Positions 48,867 to 60,274 of a stretch of 64,000 nt of DNA are shown in pieces; position 1 is the stretch's first letter; every line of letters starts with the position of its first letter. The notes under the pieces were generated by a model. It did not search any database. It had not been told where the DNA came from and saw only the letters and a program-made list of their open reading frames with translations. The stretch is taken from assembly GCA_023101725.1 (NCBI GenBank), contig JALJCO010003041.1:62001-126000 (forward strand). The letters run 5' to 3'. Source of the DNA: Atherinomorus stipes (Eukaryota > Chordata > Actinopteri > Atheriniformes > Atherinidae). The translations under genes and the position numbers were made by a program.

Positions 48867-50257
48867 CAGGGGTCGGCAACCCAAAATGTTCAAAGAGCCA
48901 TATTGGACCAAAAAACCGAAAAACAAATCTGTCTGGAGCCGCAAAAATGTAAAAGTCTTAAATAAGCCGGTCGGCAACCTGTTTCAGCCAAACAGCCTTT
49001 TAGACCCGTTTCCTACAATAAAGAAAACACTGGAGCATCAACTGACTTTTAACATTGATAATTAAATAAAACTTTAACGTTAAATGTGTTGCATTTAACA
49101 TAAAAACGAAGAAAACGAAATCACATTTCTGCATCCAGCAAGAAAAACATTTTAAACTAAAAAAAAAAAGAAAAGACGTCGGGTTGAAGGTCACTTTTTT
49201 TTAATTTTTTTTTTTTAATCTATTTTAGTTGTATTTATGTAGGATGGAAAAAGACGCAGCTTTAATAATCTACCAGCAGCAAACCAAACACGCTGTCCTG
49301 TCTGTGCCGTCATCCTTTTACTGGCGCGTGCAGTAAGCTACCCGAAAAAATGAAATTACTGTTTCACAAAATATGAACATAGCTACGCAAAATAATCTGG
49401 TCAGCAGTGAAAACAAATGAATCTGCCCACGCAGCGCTGAACATGCTCAGAACATCAGACACTTTTCTTCTCTATCGTCGGCCCACCTGCTGGAGAAGTG
49501 ATCAAAGCGCAGCATGACAGGGTCGGAGTGGACAAATAAGCTTTTGCTCGTTTATTATTCACTTTAAATGCCAGAACTGCAGCAACAGCGCAACAGAGAC
49601 GCTCCGCTGTGAGGCGTTCGTGGGATAGTGCGCCAGGAGGAAAGTTCAGCGCTCCGCGGCACGTCCACACTCAGTGATATTCTTTGTTTGTAATTAATTC
49701 CGTTTTTAATGTTTAATTCCGTGATTGCTGATTCAATAGGGCTGTATCATGCTATGCTGCACAATAGCGGCACGTGAGCATGAAGTGCAGTTATTAACAC
49801 TGATTGGCTGCGTAAAGGTTTGTGATACGCATCATAGCGTGCTGGACAGTTACTCTCTGTTTCACTGCAGTTACCTGCTTGTTACACCTGACACTCAATG
49901 GGCTGCTTTGCAAAATGGTAAAATATAAATTATGTCTTTATTTTAATAGTTAAGTTGGATTTTGTTTCACATGCTGCATTTGCAGTGCTCGGAGAACTCG
50001 GGAAAAGTGCGCAACTGTACATGAATCCCTCAGAGGGATCATCATAATCCTCAAATTTAGAATAAGATAAGAAACTTTATTGTCTCTCAAGGGGACATTT
50101 GTCTTGGTCTTTTAGAATCACATTATTAAAGTGAACCAACCAAAATACAACACACTTTAGTAGAATAGTCATTAATTCATTTTCCAATGCCAGGGAGCCG
50201 CAACAGAGGGACTAAAGAGCCGCATGCGGCTCCGGAGCCGCGGGTTGCCGACCCCTG
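48867..50257. mobile_element. Full-length non-autonomous hAT element
   Basis: A 1,391-bp element with perfect 16-base inverted ends: CAGGGGTCGGCAACCC on the left and GGGTTGCCGACCCCTG on the right. Subterminal sequence is typical (AAAGAGCCATATTGGACC at left; AAAGAGCCGCATGCGGCTCC with GGAGCCGCGGG at right). The flanking octamers ATTTAGGC and GCACTGTC do not match, so the usual 8-bp duplication is absent or lost. No transposase frame remains. A LINE-tail-like insertion lies at 50062-50118. Confidence 0.85.
50062..50118 (-). mobile_element. LINE 3'-tail-like fragment inside the hAT element
   Basis: AATAAGATAAGAAACTTTAT followed by TGTCTCTCAAGGGGACATTT resembles, in reverse, the (TTATC)n tail and end of fish LINE families. 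The same type recurs at 53232. Only the very end is present, as in 5'-truncated retrotransposition. Confidence 0.45.
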
Positions 50258-51204
50258 GCACTGTCAACACCAAGACTTCAACACTTCAACACCGAAGTGT
50301 TTTATTTACTTGGAAAAAAAAAAAATCTGTACATTGTACAATTCTCAAGTGAAATAGGCAATTCTTGGCCAGTTCACTGGAGTTACAATAGTCTTCTTTC
50401 CATTAGTTAAAAAATGCGGGGAAAACATTCCTATCTAATACCGTTAAACTTGTATAATTTTCAAAAATGCTGTTGTGTATCATTCTGGTCATACCACCCA
50501 GCAATACTCTTGTAATAAGACACTGTTCCAAGATAATCAGTATCTCTAAATATTGGATTAGTATCTAAAAAATAATCTTTCAGTATCTCAAACTAATGCG
50601 TTATTTCAATGTCGAATATGAGTCATTGAGTCATTTAAAATACTCCTTGATTTCATGGTTTGTATATTTGGGAAGTGCGTTTCAGAAAAGGTTGGTTTTG
50701 TGTTTTTCTCAAGATTTTTAAAATGGTTTCAATATATTTGAAGAAGTTTTAAAAATTAAGCATATTTAGATATTAATTCATTCTAAGACATATTTCATAT
50801 TCAAAGATAGTAGTTCACTGATTCAAGTACAAAGTTATTTTGGCAGAAAGTATAATCAGTAAATCTATTTTCACAAAAGATACTAACCCAAAGTGATTAA
50901 AAATTAAGAAATTTTTCATGTAGCATTTCTAAACAATAATTTATTGTCAGAAAATAGTCTTGGCAACTCAAAATTTTTAAATTGATCAAATTGTAGTTAG
51001 TGTCTCATAATTAAAGTTTGCAGTACTGTCTAAAGCAGTTGGTATCTCACAAATCAGTCATTCAAGTCATCATAATCATGAGACTCTTTTAAATAATTTT
51101 TAGGTTTTTTTACACAATATGTACGTAGTTTACAAGGGTAAAACTCCGCTGGAAAAGTGTGAAGCCCAGAAGTTAAGTTTAATAATTGTAGTTCTTTCGT
51201 CATC
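50258..51204. other. AT-rich noncoding DNA
   Basis: About 70% A+T, with an A run at 50314-50326. Nothing recognised. Confidence 0.6.
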
Positions 51205-51770
51205 CGAGAGGGTCTGGCTCCAAAACAGAGCAAATCCCCATATTTTAAAACACCAACTTCACAGCAGAAATAAATATGTTCACAGCCTGGTTAAAAAAAA
51301 CATGTCAACTGTGAGGGGGGTGAATTTTTTTTTTTATAACTCATCCGTTAAGATGTTATTTAATCTTGAAATTACACGTAATTAGGGGCATATCCTTTTG
51401 AGTGACATGCGGCCGTTGGCTACCGGTTAGCTCTTGTTCGCTCTCGGTAAGGTCTCAGTCTGCAGCAGAGTAGCAAAATGGTGGTTTTTAGAAGCTATTA
51501 GCAAGTCCAAACATGCCTTACCATTATCTTGCCACTTACGAGGCTGATCTTCGTCAACTCCTGTTAGTTTTGAGCCAGCTTGGTTTGCATTTAGCCCAGA
51601 GTACATTGGCTGTTAATCATATGCCCCGAGGCCGTGCTTTGCCCTTTTTAGTATTTCACGGGAGTGATGACACATGTGACACAGTGACGGTGGGATACGG
51701 CCAACTGGCTTCACTTTCTCCAATTCAGATGTGACCAGATAATATGTCCATATTTTTTTACAGTCTTTGG
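51205..51770 (+). repeat. Interspersed fish repeat R1, copy 2
   Basis: Starts GGTCTGGCTCCAAAACAGAG, has CACAGCAGAAATAAATATGT, CTGTGAGGGGGGTGAAT, a T run and ATAACTCATCCGTTAAG, and ends near TATTTTTTTACAGTCTTTGG. The first half is colinear with R1 copy 1 at 22093-23435. Class not determined; local frames are chance. Confidence 0.55.
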
Positions 51771-51814
51771 TATTTTCAGATGCCTTAGCTAGTAAGTCAG
51801 AATTGAGATACCAA

Positions 51815-52338
51815 GGCCCAATCCCAATGTTCCCCCTACTTACAACCACTAGCCCTTACTCACTACGACTAGCCCTCACCCACTACCACTGCACCTTCGA
51901 ACTGAAGCCACAAGGGGCTTTGTAATCTTCCCTAGGAATTGGGACACCGCTTGCTGCATTTACATTCAAGCACGTAAGTGAATGCGTAGTGACGAAAAGC
52001 CTTAACAAGCTTTTCATCAGTGTTTTAGCCTAGCTAGCGTGGCTAGTCAGGCTAAGTTCATGAACAAATGTGTAATCTGTACTTATGTACATTTGTGAGT
52101 TTTCTTACCCAAGTCACTCTCCAGGTGACGTAAAATGATGACGTAAAGCTCTCTGGGGAATTTTCTCTGGTCCTTCCTTGGCAAGTCAGCATCTGAAATC
52201 CCTCGCTCTGAAGATTTATACCCCCTACCCCTGGTTATATCTGCTACCTACATGCAAAGAGGAATTGAGACACTACTACTCTCACGTGGATGCGCAAATT
52301 TGAGGGATCGGGCTGAAAAGTAGGGTTGGGATGGACCC
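51815..52338. mobile_element. Harbinger-like element, copy 2
   Basis: A 524-bp element beginning GGCCCAATCCCAATG; the reverse complement of its right end begins GGGTCCATCCCAACCC. The flanks are CAA (51812-51814) and TAA (52339-52341), a decayed TAA-type duplication typical of PIF/Harbinger elements. Internal order matches 37978-38672 (TACCCCCTACCCC, GAGACACTAC, GCGCAAA). Non-autonomous. Confidence 0.6.
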
Positions 52339-52341
52339 TAA

Positions 52342-52597
52342 GTCACAGTTTTGAGATGTAAGTCAATAACAGTAATAGAATGTAAAAATAATGAAGTCAG
52401 CTCATAATTTTAAGTAATAATTGCTTTATTTCAAAACACCATTTGAGATGCAAATTAAAAACGAGTTTATATTTAGCATTTTTTGGATGCTATATCAATT
52501 CTTACCACAAAATTGCAACTTACCATATAACAATAATCACAATATACATTTGGGATGCATTCTAAAAATTCAGTTTGAAAAGTAATGCATTAGTGGC
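52342..52597. other. AT-rich spacer
   Basis: Nothing recognised between the Harbinger-like element and the F1 copy. Confidence 0.6.
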
Positions 52598-52601
52598 TTG
52601 A

Positions 52602-53396
52602 AGGGTAACTTCCTTTTTTTTTTTTTCAACCTGGACCTTATTTCTTGGAGTTTATATGTGCATTTACTCACGGTAAAATTTCTGCATCACTTTGACTCCT
52701 TTGGAATATATTACGTTGAGTCGCTCTTCAGCGTTCATCTATATAATGGGAGAGACGGGAAAGCCTCTATATAAGGCATTATCTGCAGCAAAGCTCCCTT
52801 ATTTCATAAATGCTTTAAGTAGAATGAACAAACAAACAAGTACTGTTGTCCTGTGAGTTCAGAGTTTTGCAATTTTTTTTTTTTTTTTGGTCTGGGTAGC
52901 AAGCTGCTCTTCTCAGCTGGAAGTGTGCATCAGGAATGCGCGGCCGCAAAAAGTGTCGAGAACACCCTTATAACTAACGGAAAGCTAAATCTGGACTGTG
53001 TTTGTTCGTTCATTCTCCTTAAAGTATTGATGAAAATCAAGGAGTTTTGCTGCAGATAATGACTTATAGAGAGGCTTCCCTGTCTCTGCCATTAAATGGA
53101 TGTACATTAAAGGGCAACTCAATGTAATATCTTCTGAAGGAGTCAAAGCGATACAGAAATTTTACCGGTGAGTAAATGCAAGTATTAACTCCTAGAAATA
53201 AGGTCCAAGTTGAGAAAAAAAACAAAGTTATAAGATAAGATAAGATAAGATAAAACTTTATTATCTCACATTGGAGAAATTCACTGATACATCAGCTCTT
53301 CAAAAGATAAAAGGAGAGGATTACATTCTAAGAAAGTACAAAGAAAAGAAAAAAATACATAAGTAAATAAATTTTTTAAAAGTGCAATCTTATCCT
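52602..53396. mobile_element. Family F1 foldback MITE, copy 2, with LINE tail inserted
   Basis: The left end AGGGTAACTTCC follows TTGA (52598-52601); the right end GTTATCCT precedes TTAA (53397-53400). The span is 795 bp; subtracting the insertion at 53232-53389 and its 4-bp duplication leaves about 633 bp, matching copies 1 and 3. Arms repeat ATAAGGCATTATCTGCAGCA on the left against TGCTGCAGATAATGACTTAT on the right. Confidence 0.8.
53232..53389 (-). mobile_element. 5'-truncated LINE tail inserted in F1 copy 2
   Basis: Begins AAGATAAGATAAGATAAGAT then AAACTTTATTATCTCACATT, the reverse of a LINE 3' end with a (TTATC)n tail. It splits the F1 terminal sequence GTTAT|CCTTTAA and is flanked by TTAT on both sides (53228-53231, 53390-53393). 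About 158 bp; the exact LINE clade (RTE, Rex or L2 type) cannot be told. Confidence 0.65.
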
Positions 53397-54706
53397 TTAA
53401 GATTATGAAACAGAATCTGAAAAACGATTACATAACAACTTGAAATTGGCTACATTGAGACAGTAGCATAGTATTTTCAGGTAGTAACCCCGTCCTCTGA
53501 GGGACAAAGTTCCCTAAAAGAGGGATTTATCTAATGAAGACAGTGTCACTATTTTAAGATTCTGTCATCATTTGGAGTTAACATCTCATCATATCCACTT
53601 ACTTTGTTTTAACACTGAAAAAAAACGGCTTCTGTAACAAGCAGCCCTGCATATGTTAACCAATGAATTTATGATCTCTGTCTCCATTTAAAACTGACAT
53701 AAATGAACTGCCATTGCCTCCTGCTTATGACTCCCCCCCATCCCTTCCTCACTCCATTGTATTTCTATCTGTCATCTTCTTGACACCTCCAAAAGATGAC
53801 ATGGAAATACATGTGTCGGCAAGCCTGACAATGAGGAGCCATAAAGCAATAAAGCCAGAAAAAAAAGTCGGACAGGGACCTCAGAGTGTTTGTCACTGTC
53901 ATGTCTATTGATTAATGACAAAGAAAACGATTGAGAGATCTTCAGCGGAGGGGCAGGAGGAGAAGGACAGAGAGTATTTTATTTGTTGAGTCCAACATTC
54001 AGAGACAAAATGTGCACTGGCATTTTGTCCTCCATTTCTCTTATTGTAGTGCATTAATCAAAGAGCTTTCAGGATGTACATCTAAGCCGTGTGTCAATGT
54101 GATGTTCTGCAAGCCAGTAGAAAAAACAACAAAAAAAAGAAACCTCTTTCGGGATGTCTTTTTCCTGACAGTGGTATCAATTGTCTTGTCTTAAATGATC
54201 ACGGACACTGCATTACTTGGAAATTAACATTTAGAATTTATGTGAGTGCCTCTCTCCTCACTTCCTGCCATGGCTGAGTCACAGAAACAAATAATTGAAT
54301 TGGTACAAGTACATAAAGCATTCCAGCGGCTAATGTAACAGGCCTAACTGGGTTAACGAAGGCAAGGCCAGAAACAAGAGTGGGGTTATAAAAAAAAAGG
54401 GGGCCATGCAGATCTGAACCTTTCTTTCTCTTTTACCAGCCGTGTGCCTTTGCGCATTTTGTCTCTTATCACCTTCCTTTATGTGTCACTCTTCATGCCT
54501 CCCACCCACTTTAATTGGAAGTCTCCACCTCAGCTGTGCATCACCTAAGATGCAGGGGAAACCTAAGCTGTCACAAAGTGTGCTTATTAAAATGGACGGG
54601 GAAGATGAAAGCCTAAACTCCCCTATTTTCACAAGGCAGCGGTGACTGTCTGAGTGCATCAGTCGTGGCTTAACGAGAATTTCCTACCCTGAAGCAGTGT
54701 GTTTGC

Positions 54707-54724
54707 AAAAAAAAAAAAAAAAAA
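54707..54724 (+). repeat. Poly(A) run
   Basis: Eighteen consecutive A followed by GAAAGAAAAA. It might be a retroposon tail, but no body is recognised upstream. Confidence 0.8.
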
Positions 54725-55431
54725 GAAAGAAAAACTGTGGATTGTCCCTTTATAATCAGACCCCAAATCACTTAATGCACCATGTAGCATAAATGCACAG
54801 GAATTTGTCCTGCAGGCAGCGCAAGGCAAACTGACTGCACGTGCTCGACACTTAGTTTGAATCCATTGTATCATCACCTAACAATTTAATAAATTCAGAT
54901 ATCAAAAACATTATGTAGAAACAATGTAATCTACAGAATATTTCTCTGTGCTTAGGACTGGTTTCCTTGGAAAGTTTAAAGGAGGTTTAAGGTTTTTCTT
55001 TTTTTTTAATGTATGGTGGCCCAGAGGTGCAAAACGTGATTGTATTGATTGGAGATACATTAATATGGACCCTCTACCCTAAGCAAAATTTCACAAAAAA
55101 ATATATTAAAAATACATGTATGTGGGGAAAAAATAACAATGGTGGAGGTAGTTCCTTCAAATTTAACTTTTTATATCTGTCAATCATGACTGATTTCTTA
55201 AATTTTACTACAAGCTTCTATGTTGGACATGTTTTGTCCCAACTCGCAAGAATGAGTGATGTATATACAGTCGTCCTCAAAATTACACTCCAATTAAAGG
55301 AAATGCTAAATTCACAATAGTTGTTCAAATAACAAGAAACTTAAAAATAAATGATAAATAAAAATTTACAGTATCATAATTTAGTGAAAAAAATGTTGCT
55401 TTTGAATTGTAGTTGAGAGGATAATTTTAAA

Positions 55432-55466
55432 AACAAAACAAAACAAAACAAACAACTAACAAACAA
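55432..55466 (+). repeat. (AAAAC)n microsatellite
   Basis: Five to six AAAAC-type units, then AACAAACAAC variants. Confidence 0.85.
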
Positions 55467-56764
55467 AATATTCCCAGACCAATTAGAGCACCTTGCTCAT
55501 GAACAGTGGACCAAAATACCTGTCAATAGGTGAAGAAATCTGCTTGGACATTACAGAAAACACTTGATTGCAGTGACTGTCTCAAAATGTTGCTAAATAA
55601 AATTTTAGTTCAGGAGCCCCATGATGCTTGTTTGTTTCATTTTTCATTTTTGTTTTTGTATATATATATCTTTCTTTCTGTTGAACCACAATTGAAAATC
55701 TCTGCATCTTTTATAAAAATAATACTAAAAGAAATACTCCACTCCACCTTAAAAAAGAGCAAGTCAAAATTTGTATAAGAGAATGTAAGAAAATACACAA
55801 AAGGTACAGACAAAATAACTATTTTGAATAACTCAACTAATAAAAAAACAAAAAAACAAAACATGAGACCAATACTGACAATAAAACAGTGGATTACAAA
55901 CAAAAGAACAAAAAAGCAAAAACAAAACAACAACTTTAGAGCACAAAATTTATTTTATTAAGCAACATATTTTTTAAAAATGCAGTTGTTTAATTGTGTG
56001 TCTTCTTTTAAATACTGTGTGTTCTGTTTTGTTGCATCAGTTGAAATGTCATATTCATTGAGAATTTACCGTATTTTTCCATTTTGTTGTGTTTTAAGCA
56101 TTGGCTCTACCACAGAGACTGATAGCGATGTGATCCGGTTCAGGTCTGCAGTCACAGTTTATAAATCATGAGGAATAAAGCTCCGCTGTTTCTCAGACTC
56201 ATATGACATCATCCATCACTAAACTGACGATGATAAAAACACATTTTACAGCCGACATGTTTCCTGAATGTACATCCTATCTGACAGCTGTATATGGACC
56301 AGTATTTTATCTTTTGTCTTTCCACATCTGTATTTTTCACTTTTTCTTCAAGCGCACATACAAAAGAAGGTATTTCCTTGATTCACTGTAGCAGCTGAGG
56401 TCAGAGGCCTTACTGAGGGACATCTGTGTTTGGCAATGAACAAGATGAATGTTTCTTATTCAGTGTTCTTTACACAAATTTATCCAGCCAGTCCAAACTT
56501 AAAGTAACATTTATCACATTGTAATACTTGTCTGTCTACCGGTCCATTTGCAGTTTAAGAGCCTCCTACTGATGCTTTTCATGAGAATTTGTGAAATCAC
56601 AGATGCTATGTAAGCACGAGCAGGGAATGGTAATAAATGACATTTTAAGTAGTTTCTCTAAGGTCCTTTTGTTACACGAAACCTTTAATCAGCAAAAACT
56701 GCACTGTCACTGAGCAAAAACTAAACCAAAAGGCAGACATATGAAAAACTTAGTTCCCTTCATG

Positions 56765-57388
56765 ATAGCTTGTGGAACCACCAACACTAACTTGAAGTGA
56801 TGGTTTCCTGTATGATGTAATCAGTCTCTTACATGGTTGTAGAAAAAATTTTGGTCCACTCTTCTTCACAATGTTGCTTCAGTTCATTGTGGTTTGCAGC
56901 ACTGGTTTCTGCGCAGTCCTTCTAAGATCTAGAGCATTTCAATCAGGTTGAGATCTGGACTGTGACTGCACCATTGCAACAAATTGTGTCTTGTCTTTGA
57001 GGCCAGTCTGTTGCAGATCTGGCCTCCCATTTGACTCCAAAATGCTTTTGTATACAGAGTTCATGGACCACTCAGTGACTAGGAAGTGTCATGGTAATTA
57101 TAATCCCTCTACCACCATACTTAACAGTTAACATGAACTGATATGCTGTTACAGTAGGTTTTTCCAAGTTTTATTTGTATAATACGTGTCCAAACTGTAA
57201 TATAATCTACATTAGTCCTGATTCTAAGACCTGTGTATGACCAAACATCTGCATTTTTGGTCTGGTTTGTCCAAAGGACATTGCAGTCTAATGATTTGTT
57301 TAGATGTTGATGGGCAAACCTGAACCATTCTGCCATGTTCTTTGTGGAGAGACGATGCTTCCTGCAGCCTTCCCAAACAAGCCATACT
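56765..57388 (-). pseudogene. Tc1-like transposase pseudogene (minus strand)
   Basis: On the minus strand the sequence follows a Tc1-type element common in fish. The peptide LAEWFRFAHQHLNKSL, then NVLWTNQTK, is the region around the first catalytic Asp, where the family has LWTDETK; here the Asp codon is AAC (57265-57267), giving Asn. Upstream of it (to the right) CATTCTGCCATGTTCTTTGT is present, and downstream pieces such as TTGAGATCTGGACTGTGACT and GGTCCACTCTTCTTCACAAT reach to about 56765. Stops and frameshifts break the frame many times. The element is cut at 57389 by a TTAA element. Not functional. Confidence 0.7.
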
Positions 57389-57392
57389 TTAA

Positions 57393-57763
57393 AAGGATAC
57401 TGTGTAACTTTTAGCCACTATGGATATTAAACCTGTAACTTCCCACAGGCCACACAAAAAACTTAAACTATCCCTATCCAGGTTTTGGAATTGTGTTTTT
57501 ATAGACCACTTTGACCAGCTGTTTTGAAGTCAACGAGCCATAAAGCAAAGCACTCCAGGTTACACGATCCAGTGAGAGATGGATCCGCTCCTGCAAAGTT
57601 GCAATGTCTGGTTTTTGAGGGTGGCAGCCCCCTCGAAGCACTGACGTGTCAAGTGCTGTATATTAACCTCAGAAATCACCTATTATTACTTGCATTAATA
57701 TGAATATTATAATGAATTAGAATATCTGGCTAATATTTGGGTGAAAAGTTACACATTATTCCT
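57393..57763 (+). mobile_element. Family F4 TTAA element, copy 2, inserted in the Tc1 remnant
   Basis: A 371-bp element flanked by intact TTAA (57389-57392 and 57764-57767). The left end AAGGATACTGTGTAACTTTT and the reverse complement of the right end AGGAATAATGTGTAACTTTT are inverted. Colinear with copy 1 (CCTGTAACTTCCCACAGG, CACTCCAGGTTACACGATCC, AAGTGCTGTATATTAACC). It interrupts Tc1 sequence right after CCAAACAAGCCATAC. Confidence 0.85.
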
Positions 57764-57775
57764 TTAATGGAAGCC

Positions 57776-58215
57776 ATATTCAATTCAATTCAATTTATTT
57801 GAATTTAATTCAATCCAGTAATGATCCAGATTAGTCAAATTCTCCATATTTTAGTAACTTAATTATAGTCCACTTCAATCACATTTATTATGTCTACACA
57901 CCCTTCCAATTCATCTTAGCTGTGTTTTTAAAGGCCATAAAAAAGGACGTTCCCAACTATTTAAACCAAGCGATCACACTGAATTTTCTCTTGGATTCAT
58001 TTCTTTATTCTGAGAATGTATAAGATGATAGAGGAGAGAAAAGCCTGGAAGAAACTTTCAGTAAAACCAGAACCAGGAAAAGATGACATCTGTATACATC
58101 AGCTGGGAGCTGAGAGGACAGAAAGGTGGATCAACAAGCAGAGATATCTGGATGAGAAAGAAAGAGAGCGAGTTAATGACAGTAGTAACTGGCAGGTTGG
58201 GGATGATTGGTTAAT
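57776..58215 (+). mobile_element. Degenerate LINE-type 3' repeat
   Basis: Starts with ATTCAATTCAATTCAATTTA, a hallmark start of a fish retroposon-like repeat. It continues through CCTGGAAGAAACTTTCAG, AACCAGAACCAGG, CAGCTGGGAGCTGAGAGGAC and AAAGAGAGCGAGTTAATGAC, all degenerate matches in the order I recall for that family. The 70-codon frame at 58016-58228 is a by-product of this purine-rich repeat. Class inferred. Confidence 0.5.
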
Positions 58216-58465
58216 CAAGAACATTTAATTATCACCTCCTGGCTGCTACTTTTCCTCTTGATTCCGGGGAAAGCAGTAAGAATGGACAATTCATAGAAAA
58301 AATTTGTAGTCCCTCCCACATTAGAGGGTTGCTGTTTTTATGCAAACTTTTCCTGTTTATTTCCCTCATTTCTTTCATTTCTTCAAATCATAGATTTTAA
58401 ATTATTTGGGTTTATGTCAGTTATTGTCAGGCAAGATGATACTCCTGCTGAGAAAGTTTTACGAT
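58216..58465. other. Spacer, nothing recognised
   Basis: AT-rich sequence between two old repeat remnants. Confidence 0.5.
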
Positions 58466-58469
58466 CTGG

Positions 58470-58810
58470 TGCACATCAACATAATCTATGCAAAGCTTTG
58501 ATTGAACCAGTGGTTATTTGAGTTGCTGATGCAAGTCTGTCCATTCTTCTCAGTCCTCTGACATCAACAAAACATTTTGGTTCAGACAACTGGTGGATAT
58601 TTTCTCTTCCTCAGACCATTCTCTCTGAATGGTTTCTGAAATACTCAGACCAACAACCATGCCACTTTCAGTCATTTAAATCCCTCCTCATCCATACATG
58701 TTCCTCTTGAACTTCAGCTACTTATCTTGACCATGTCTAAATGCCTAAATAGGCTGAGGTGCTGCCATTTCATTGGCTGGTTGATTATTTTAACAAGCAA
58801 TTGAGCAGGA
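58470..58810 (-). mobile_element. Tc1/mariner-like remnant
   Basis: AACCAGTGGTTATTTGAGTT, GACATCAACAAAACATTTTG, CTGAAATACTCAGACCA, CAACAACCATGCCACTTTCA and CATGTCTAAATGCCTAAAT follow, in order, the antisense of the N-terminal half of a Tc1-type transposase gene common in fish (recalled, not searched). No open frame survives. It may belong to the same family as 29837-29950. Confidence 0.6.
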
Positions 58811-59512
58811 GGACCCAAAAGACCTCATGAAACCCATTTTATCTTTTCTAAAACTCCATTTTATTTTTTGGTCATATTCAGTGTTTGTCCATTTTAAATT
58901 TTTGAGAATTAGTTTTTTTTATTATTTTACTCCAAATTTAACACCAAGACAGCCCAGAGGAAAATGATTTTGGAAAGGAGATCGCATAAAAGTCTCATTT
59001 AATTCTCCTAGACAAATGTGAGATCCACTTCAGAGATAAATGGCTCTCAGGTGGAAAGACAACCTTGTCTCCGGATAGAAAAGTTGCACAAAATCTCAAC
59101 CTAGTCTCACTTCCAGCTTCAAAGGAGATATCAATCATTTCTCAAATGATTCTTAAGCTGTCTCCATAAAGTCTCAAATAATACTATTTCTCCTGGTAAA
59201 TTATAGGAGAAACAAAAGAGACATTAATGAGAACAATTTGAAACCTGAATGAGGCTGGAGTGAGATCTCCTTTTTATCTCCTGAGATGCAAAAGAGAAAG
59301 CTTTGAGAAGTAAAATTTTCCTCTGGGAGAGCAGAAAGTGATAAAATATAGACAATTTATTTAGTCATAACTAAAAACTTAAATCCTTTTATACCTTTAA
59401 ACATATTTAAGGCAAAAACTTGCACTAGTTTTTGGGGCGGAGGGGTGAATGATGCAGTGTCACCTTTAGTGACCCCCTTGGAACATTGTCGATAGTTCCA
59501 TGATATTCTGTG
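58811..59512. other. Noncoding DNA with GAGA-rich repeats of phrase
   Basis: Contains several loosely similar phrases such as AGATCTCC, GGAGATATC, AAGTCTCA and AAATCTCAACCTAGTCTCAC in 58975-59340, perhaps a decayed repeat. No gene recognised. Confidence 0.45.
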
Positions 59513-59516
59513 TTAA

Positions 59517-60270
59517 AGCAGAACTCAGTAACTTCAGCTCGGGGCTCTCCCTAGTGGTGTCCTTTCACTATGGTAAAGTTCAAAACCCCCCTTCACCCCC
59601 ACAGCACACAGACGTCTTCTCTACCTGTCTTTCCTCTATTTTGATCCCTGAATATATTTCTAGGCTTTTACGAGCTTGTTGATGCTACTTTGCTACGTTG
59701 GTAGAGGCAGCTGCTTAAAGCAGAGTCCTGTATCTCCTGCAATGGGACGTTTTCCCTGCGTTTGGCGGGTAAATACGTTGTGGATTTTATTTTTCTCTCA
59801 TGTTGGCGGGTAGCAGGTAAGAAAGCAAACTTTTTTTTACTTTTTGTGGAAATGACAAGTGATCATTGAGCCTATTCAGCCATGAGGCTCGGTGATGCTT
59901 TACCCAGCCCCCAGGCAGCACAAGCGACGTGAACCGGATCTTCACTCTGGTCCAGCAAAAAGTTGGTTTTAAGAGCCAGGAGATGGTGTTTAGGTGGTGG
60001 GAAGCTACAGAACAAATTTTTAGTCTGGTTCTGGTGCGAACCAGCGCTAGAAGCAGCTCTGTGGATAGGGGGCCTAAGTGCCGTACAGCAGTTTCTGTTG
60101 TTGCAAGATCCGTGTTGGGTCTGCACAGTCAGACTTGCAAGTGCCTCCTACAGGCCAGAGACGCCTGGGGGAAGCTAGGAAACATTTAATTGCTCCATAA
60201 ACACCTTGTTTAGCCCCACAGGGATTCTGAAAAACATTTTTTTGAAGTGAAAACGTTACTTAGTTCTGCT
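59517..60270. mobile_element. Family F6 TTAA element
   Basis: A 754-bp element flanked by TTAA at 59513-59516 and 60271-60274. The left end reads AGCAGAACTCAGTAACTTC and the reverse complement of the right end reads AGCAGAACTAAGTAACGTTT. The interior has moderately GC-rich sequence with an open frame on each strand at 59872-60189; they overlap and lack any transposase motif. It shares its right TTAA with the next element. Confidence 0.75.
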
Positions 60271-60274
60271 TTAA

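Larger units (their letters stand above)
53401..56764. other. Noncoding DNA
   Basis: No gene recognised. It holds an A run (54707-54724), an AAAAC repeat (55432-55466) and a very AT-rich stretch at 55300-55980. The 103-codon plus frame (55009-55320) and the 98-codon minus frame (55637-55933) are Phe/Ile-rich translations of AT-rich DNA, not credible proteins. Confidence 0.55.

Noticed and set aside
58016..58228. 70-codon charged frame that looks like a coiled coil
   Set aside because: It coincides with a degenerate fish retroposon-like repeat; the charged residues reflect purine-rich sequence.
59872..60189. Overlapping frames of 84-86 codons on both strands
   Set aside because: They lie inside the F6 element, show no transposase motif and overlap each other.
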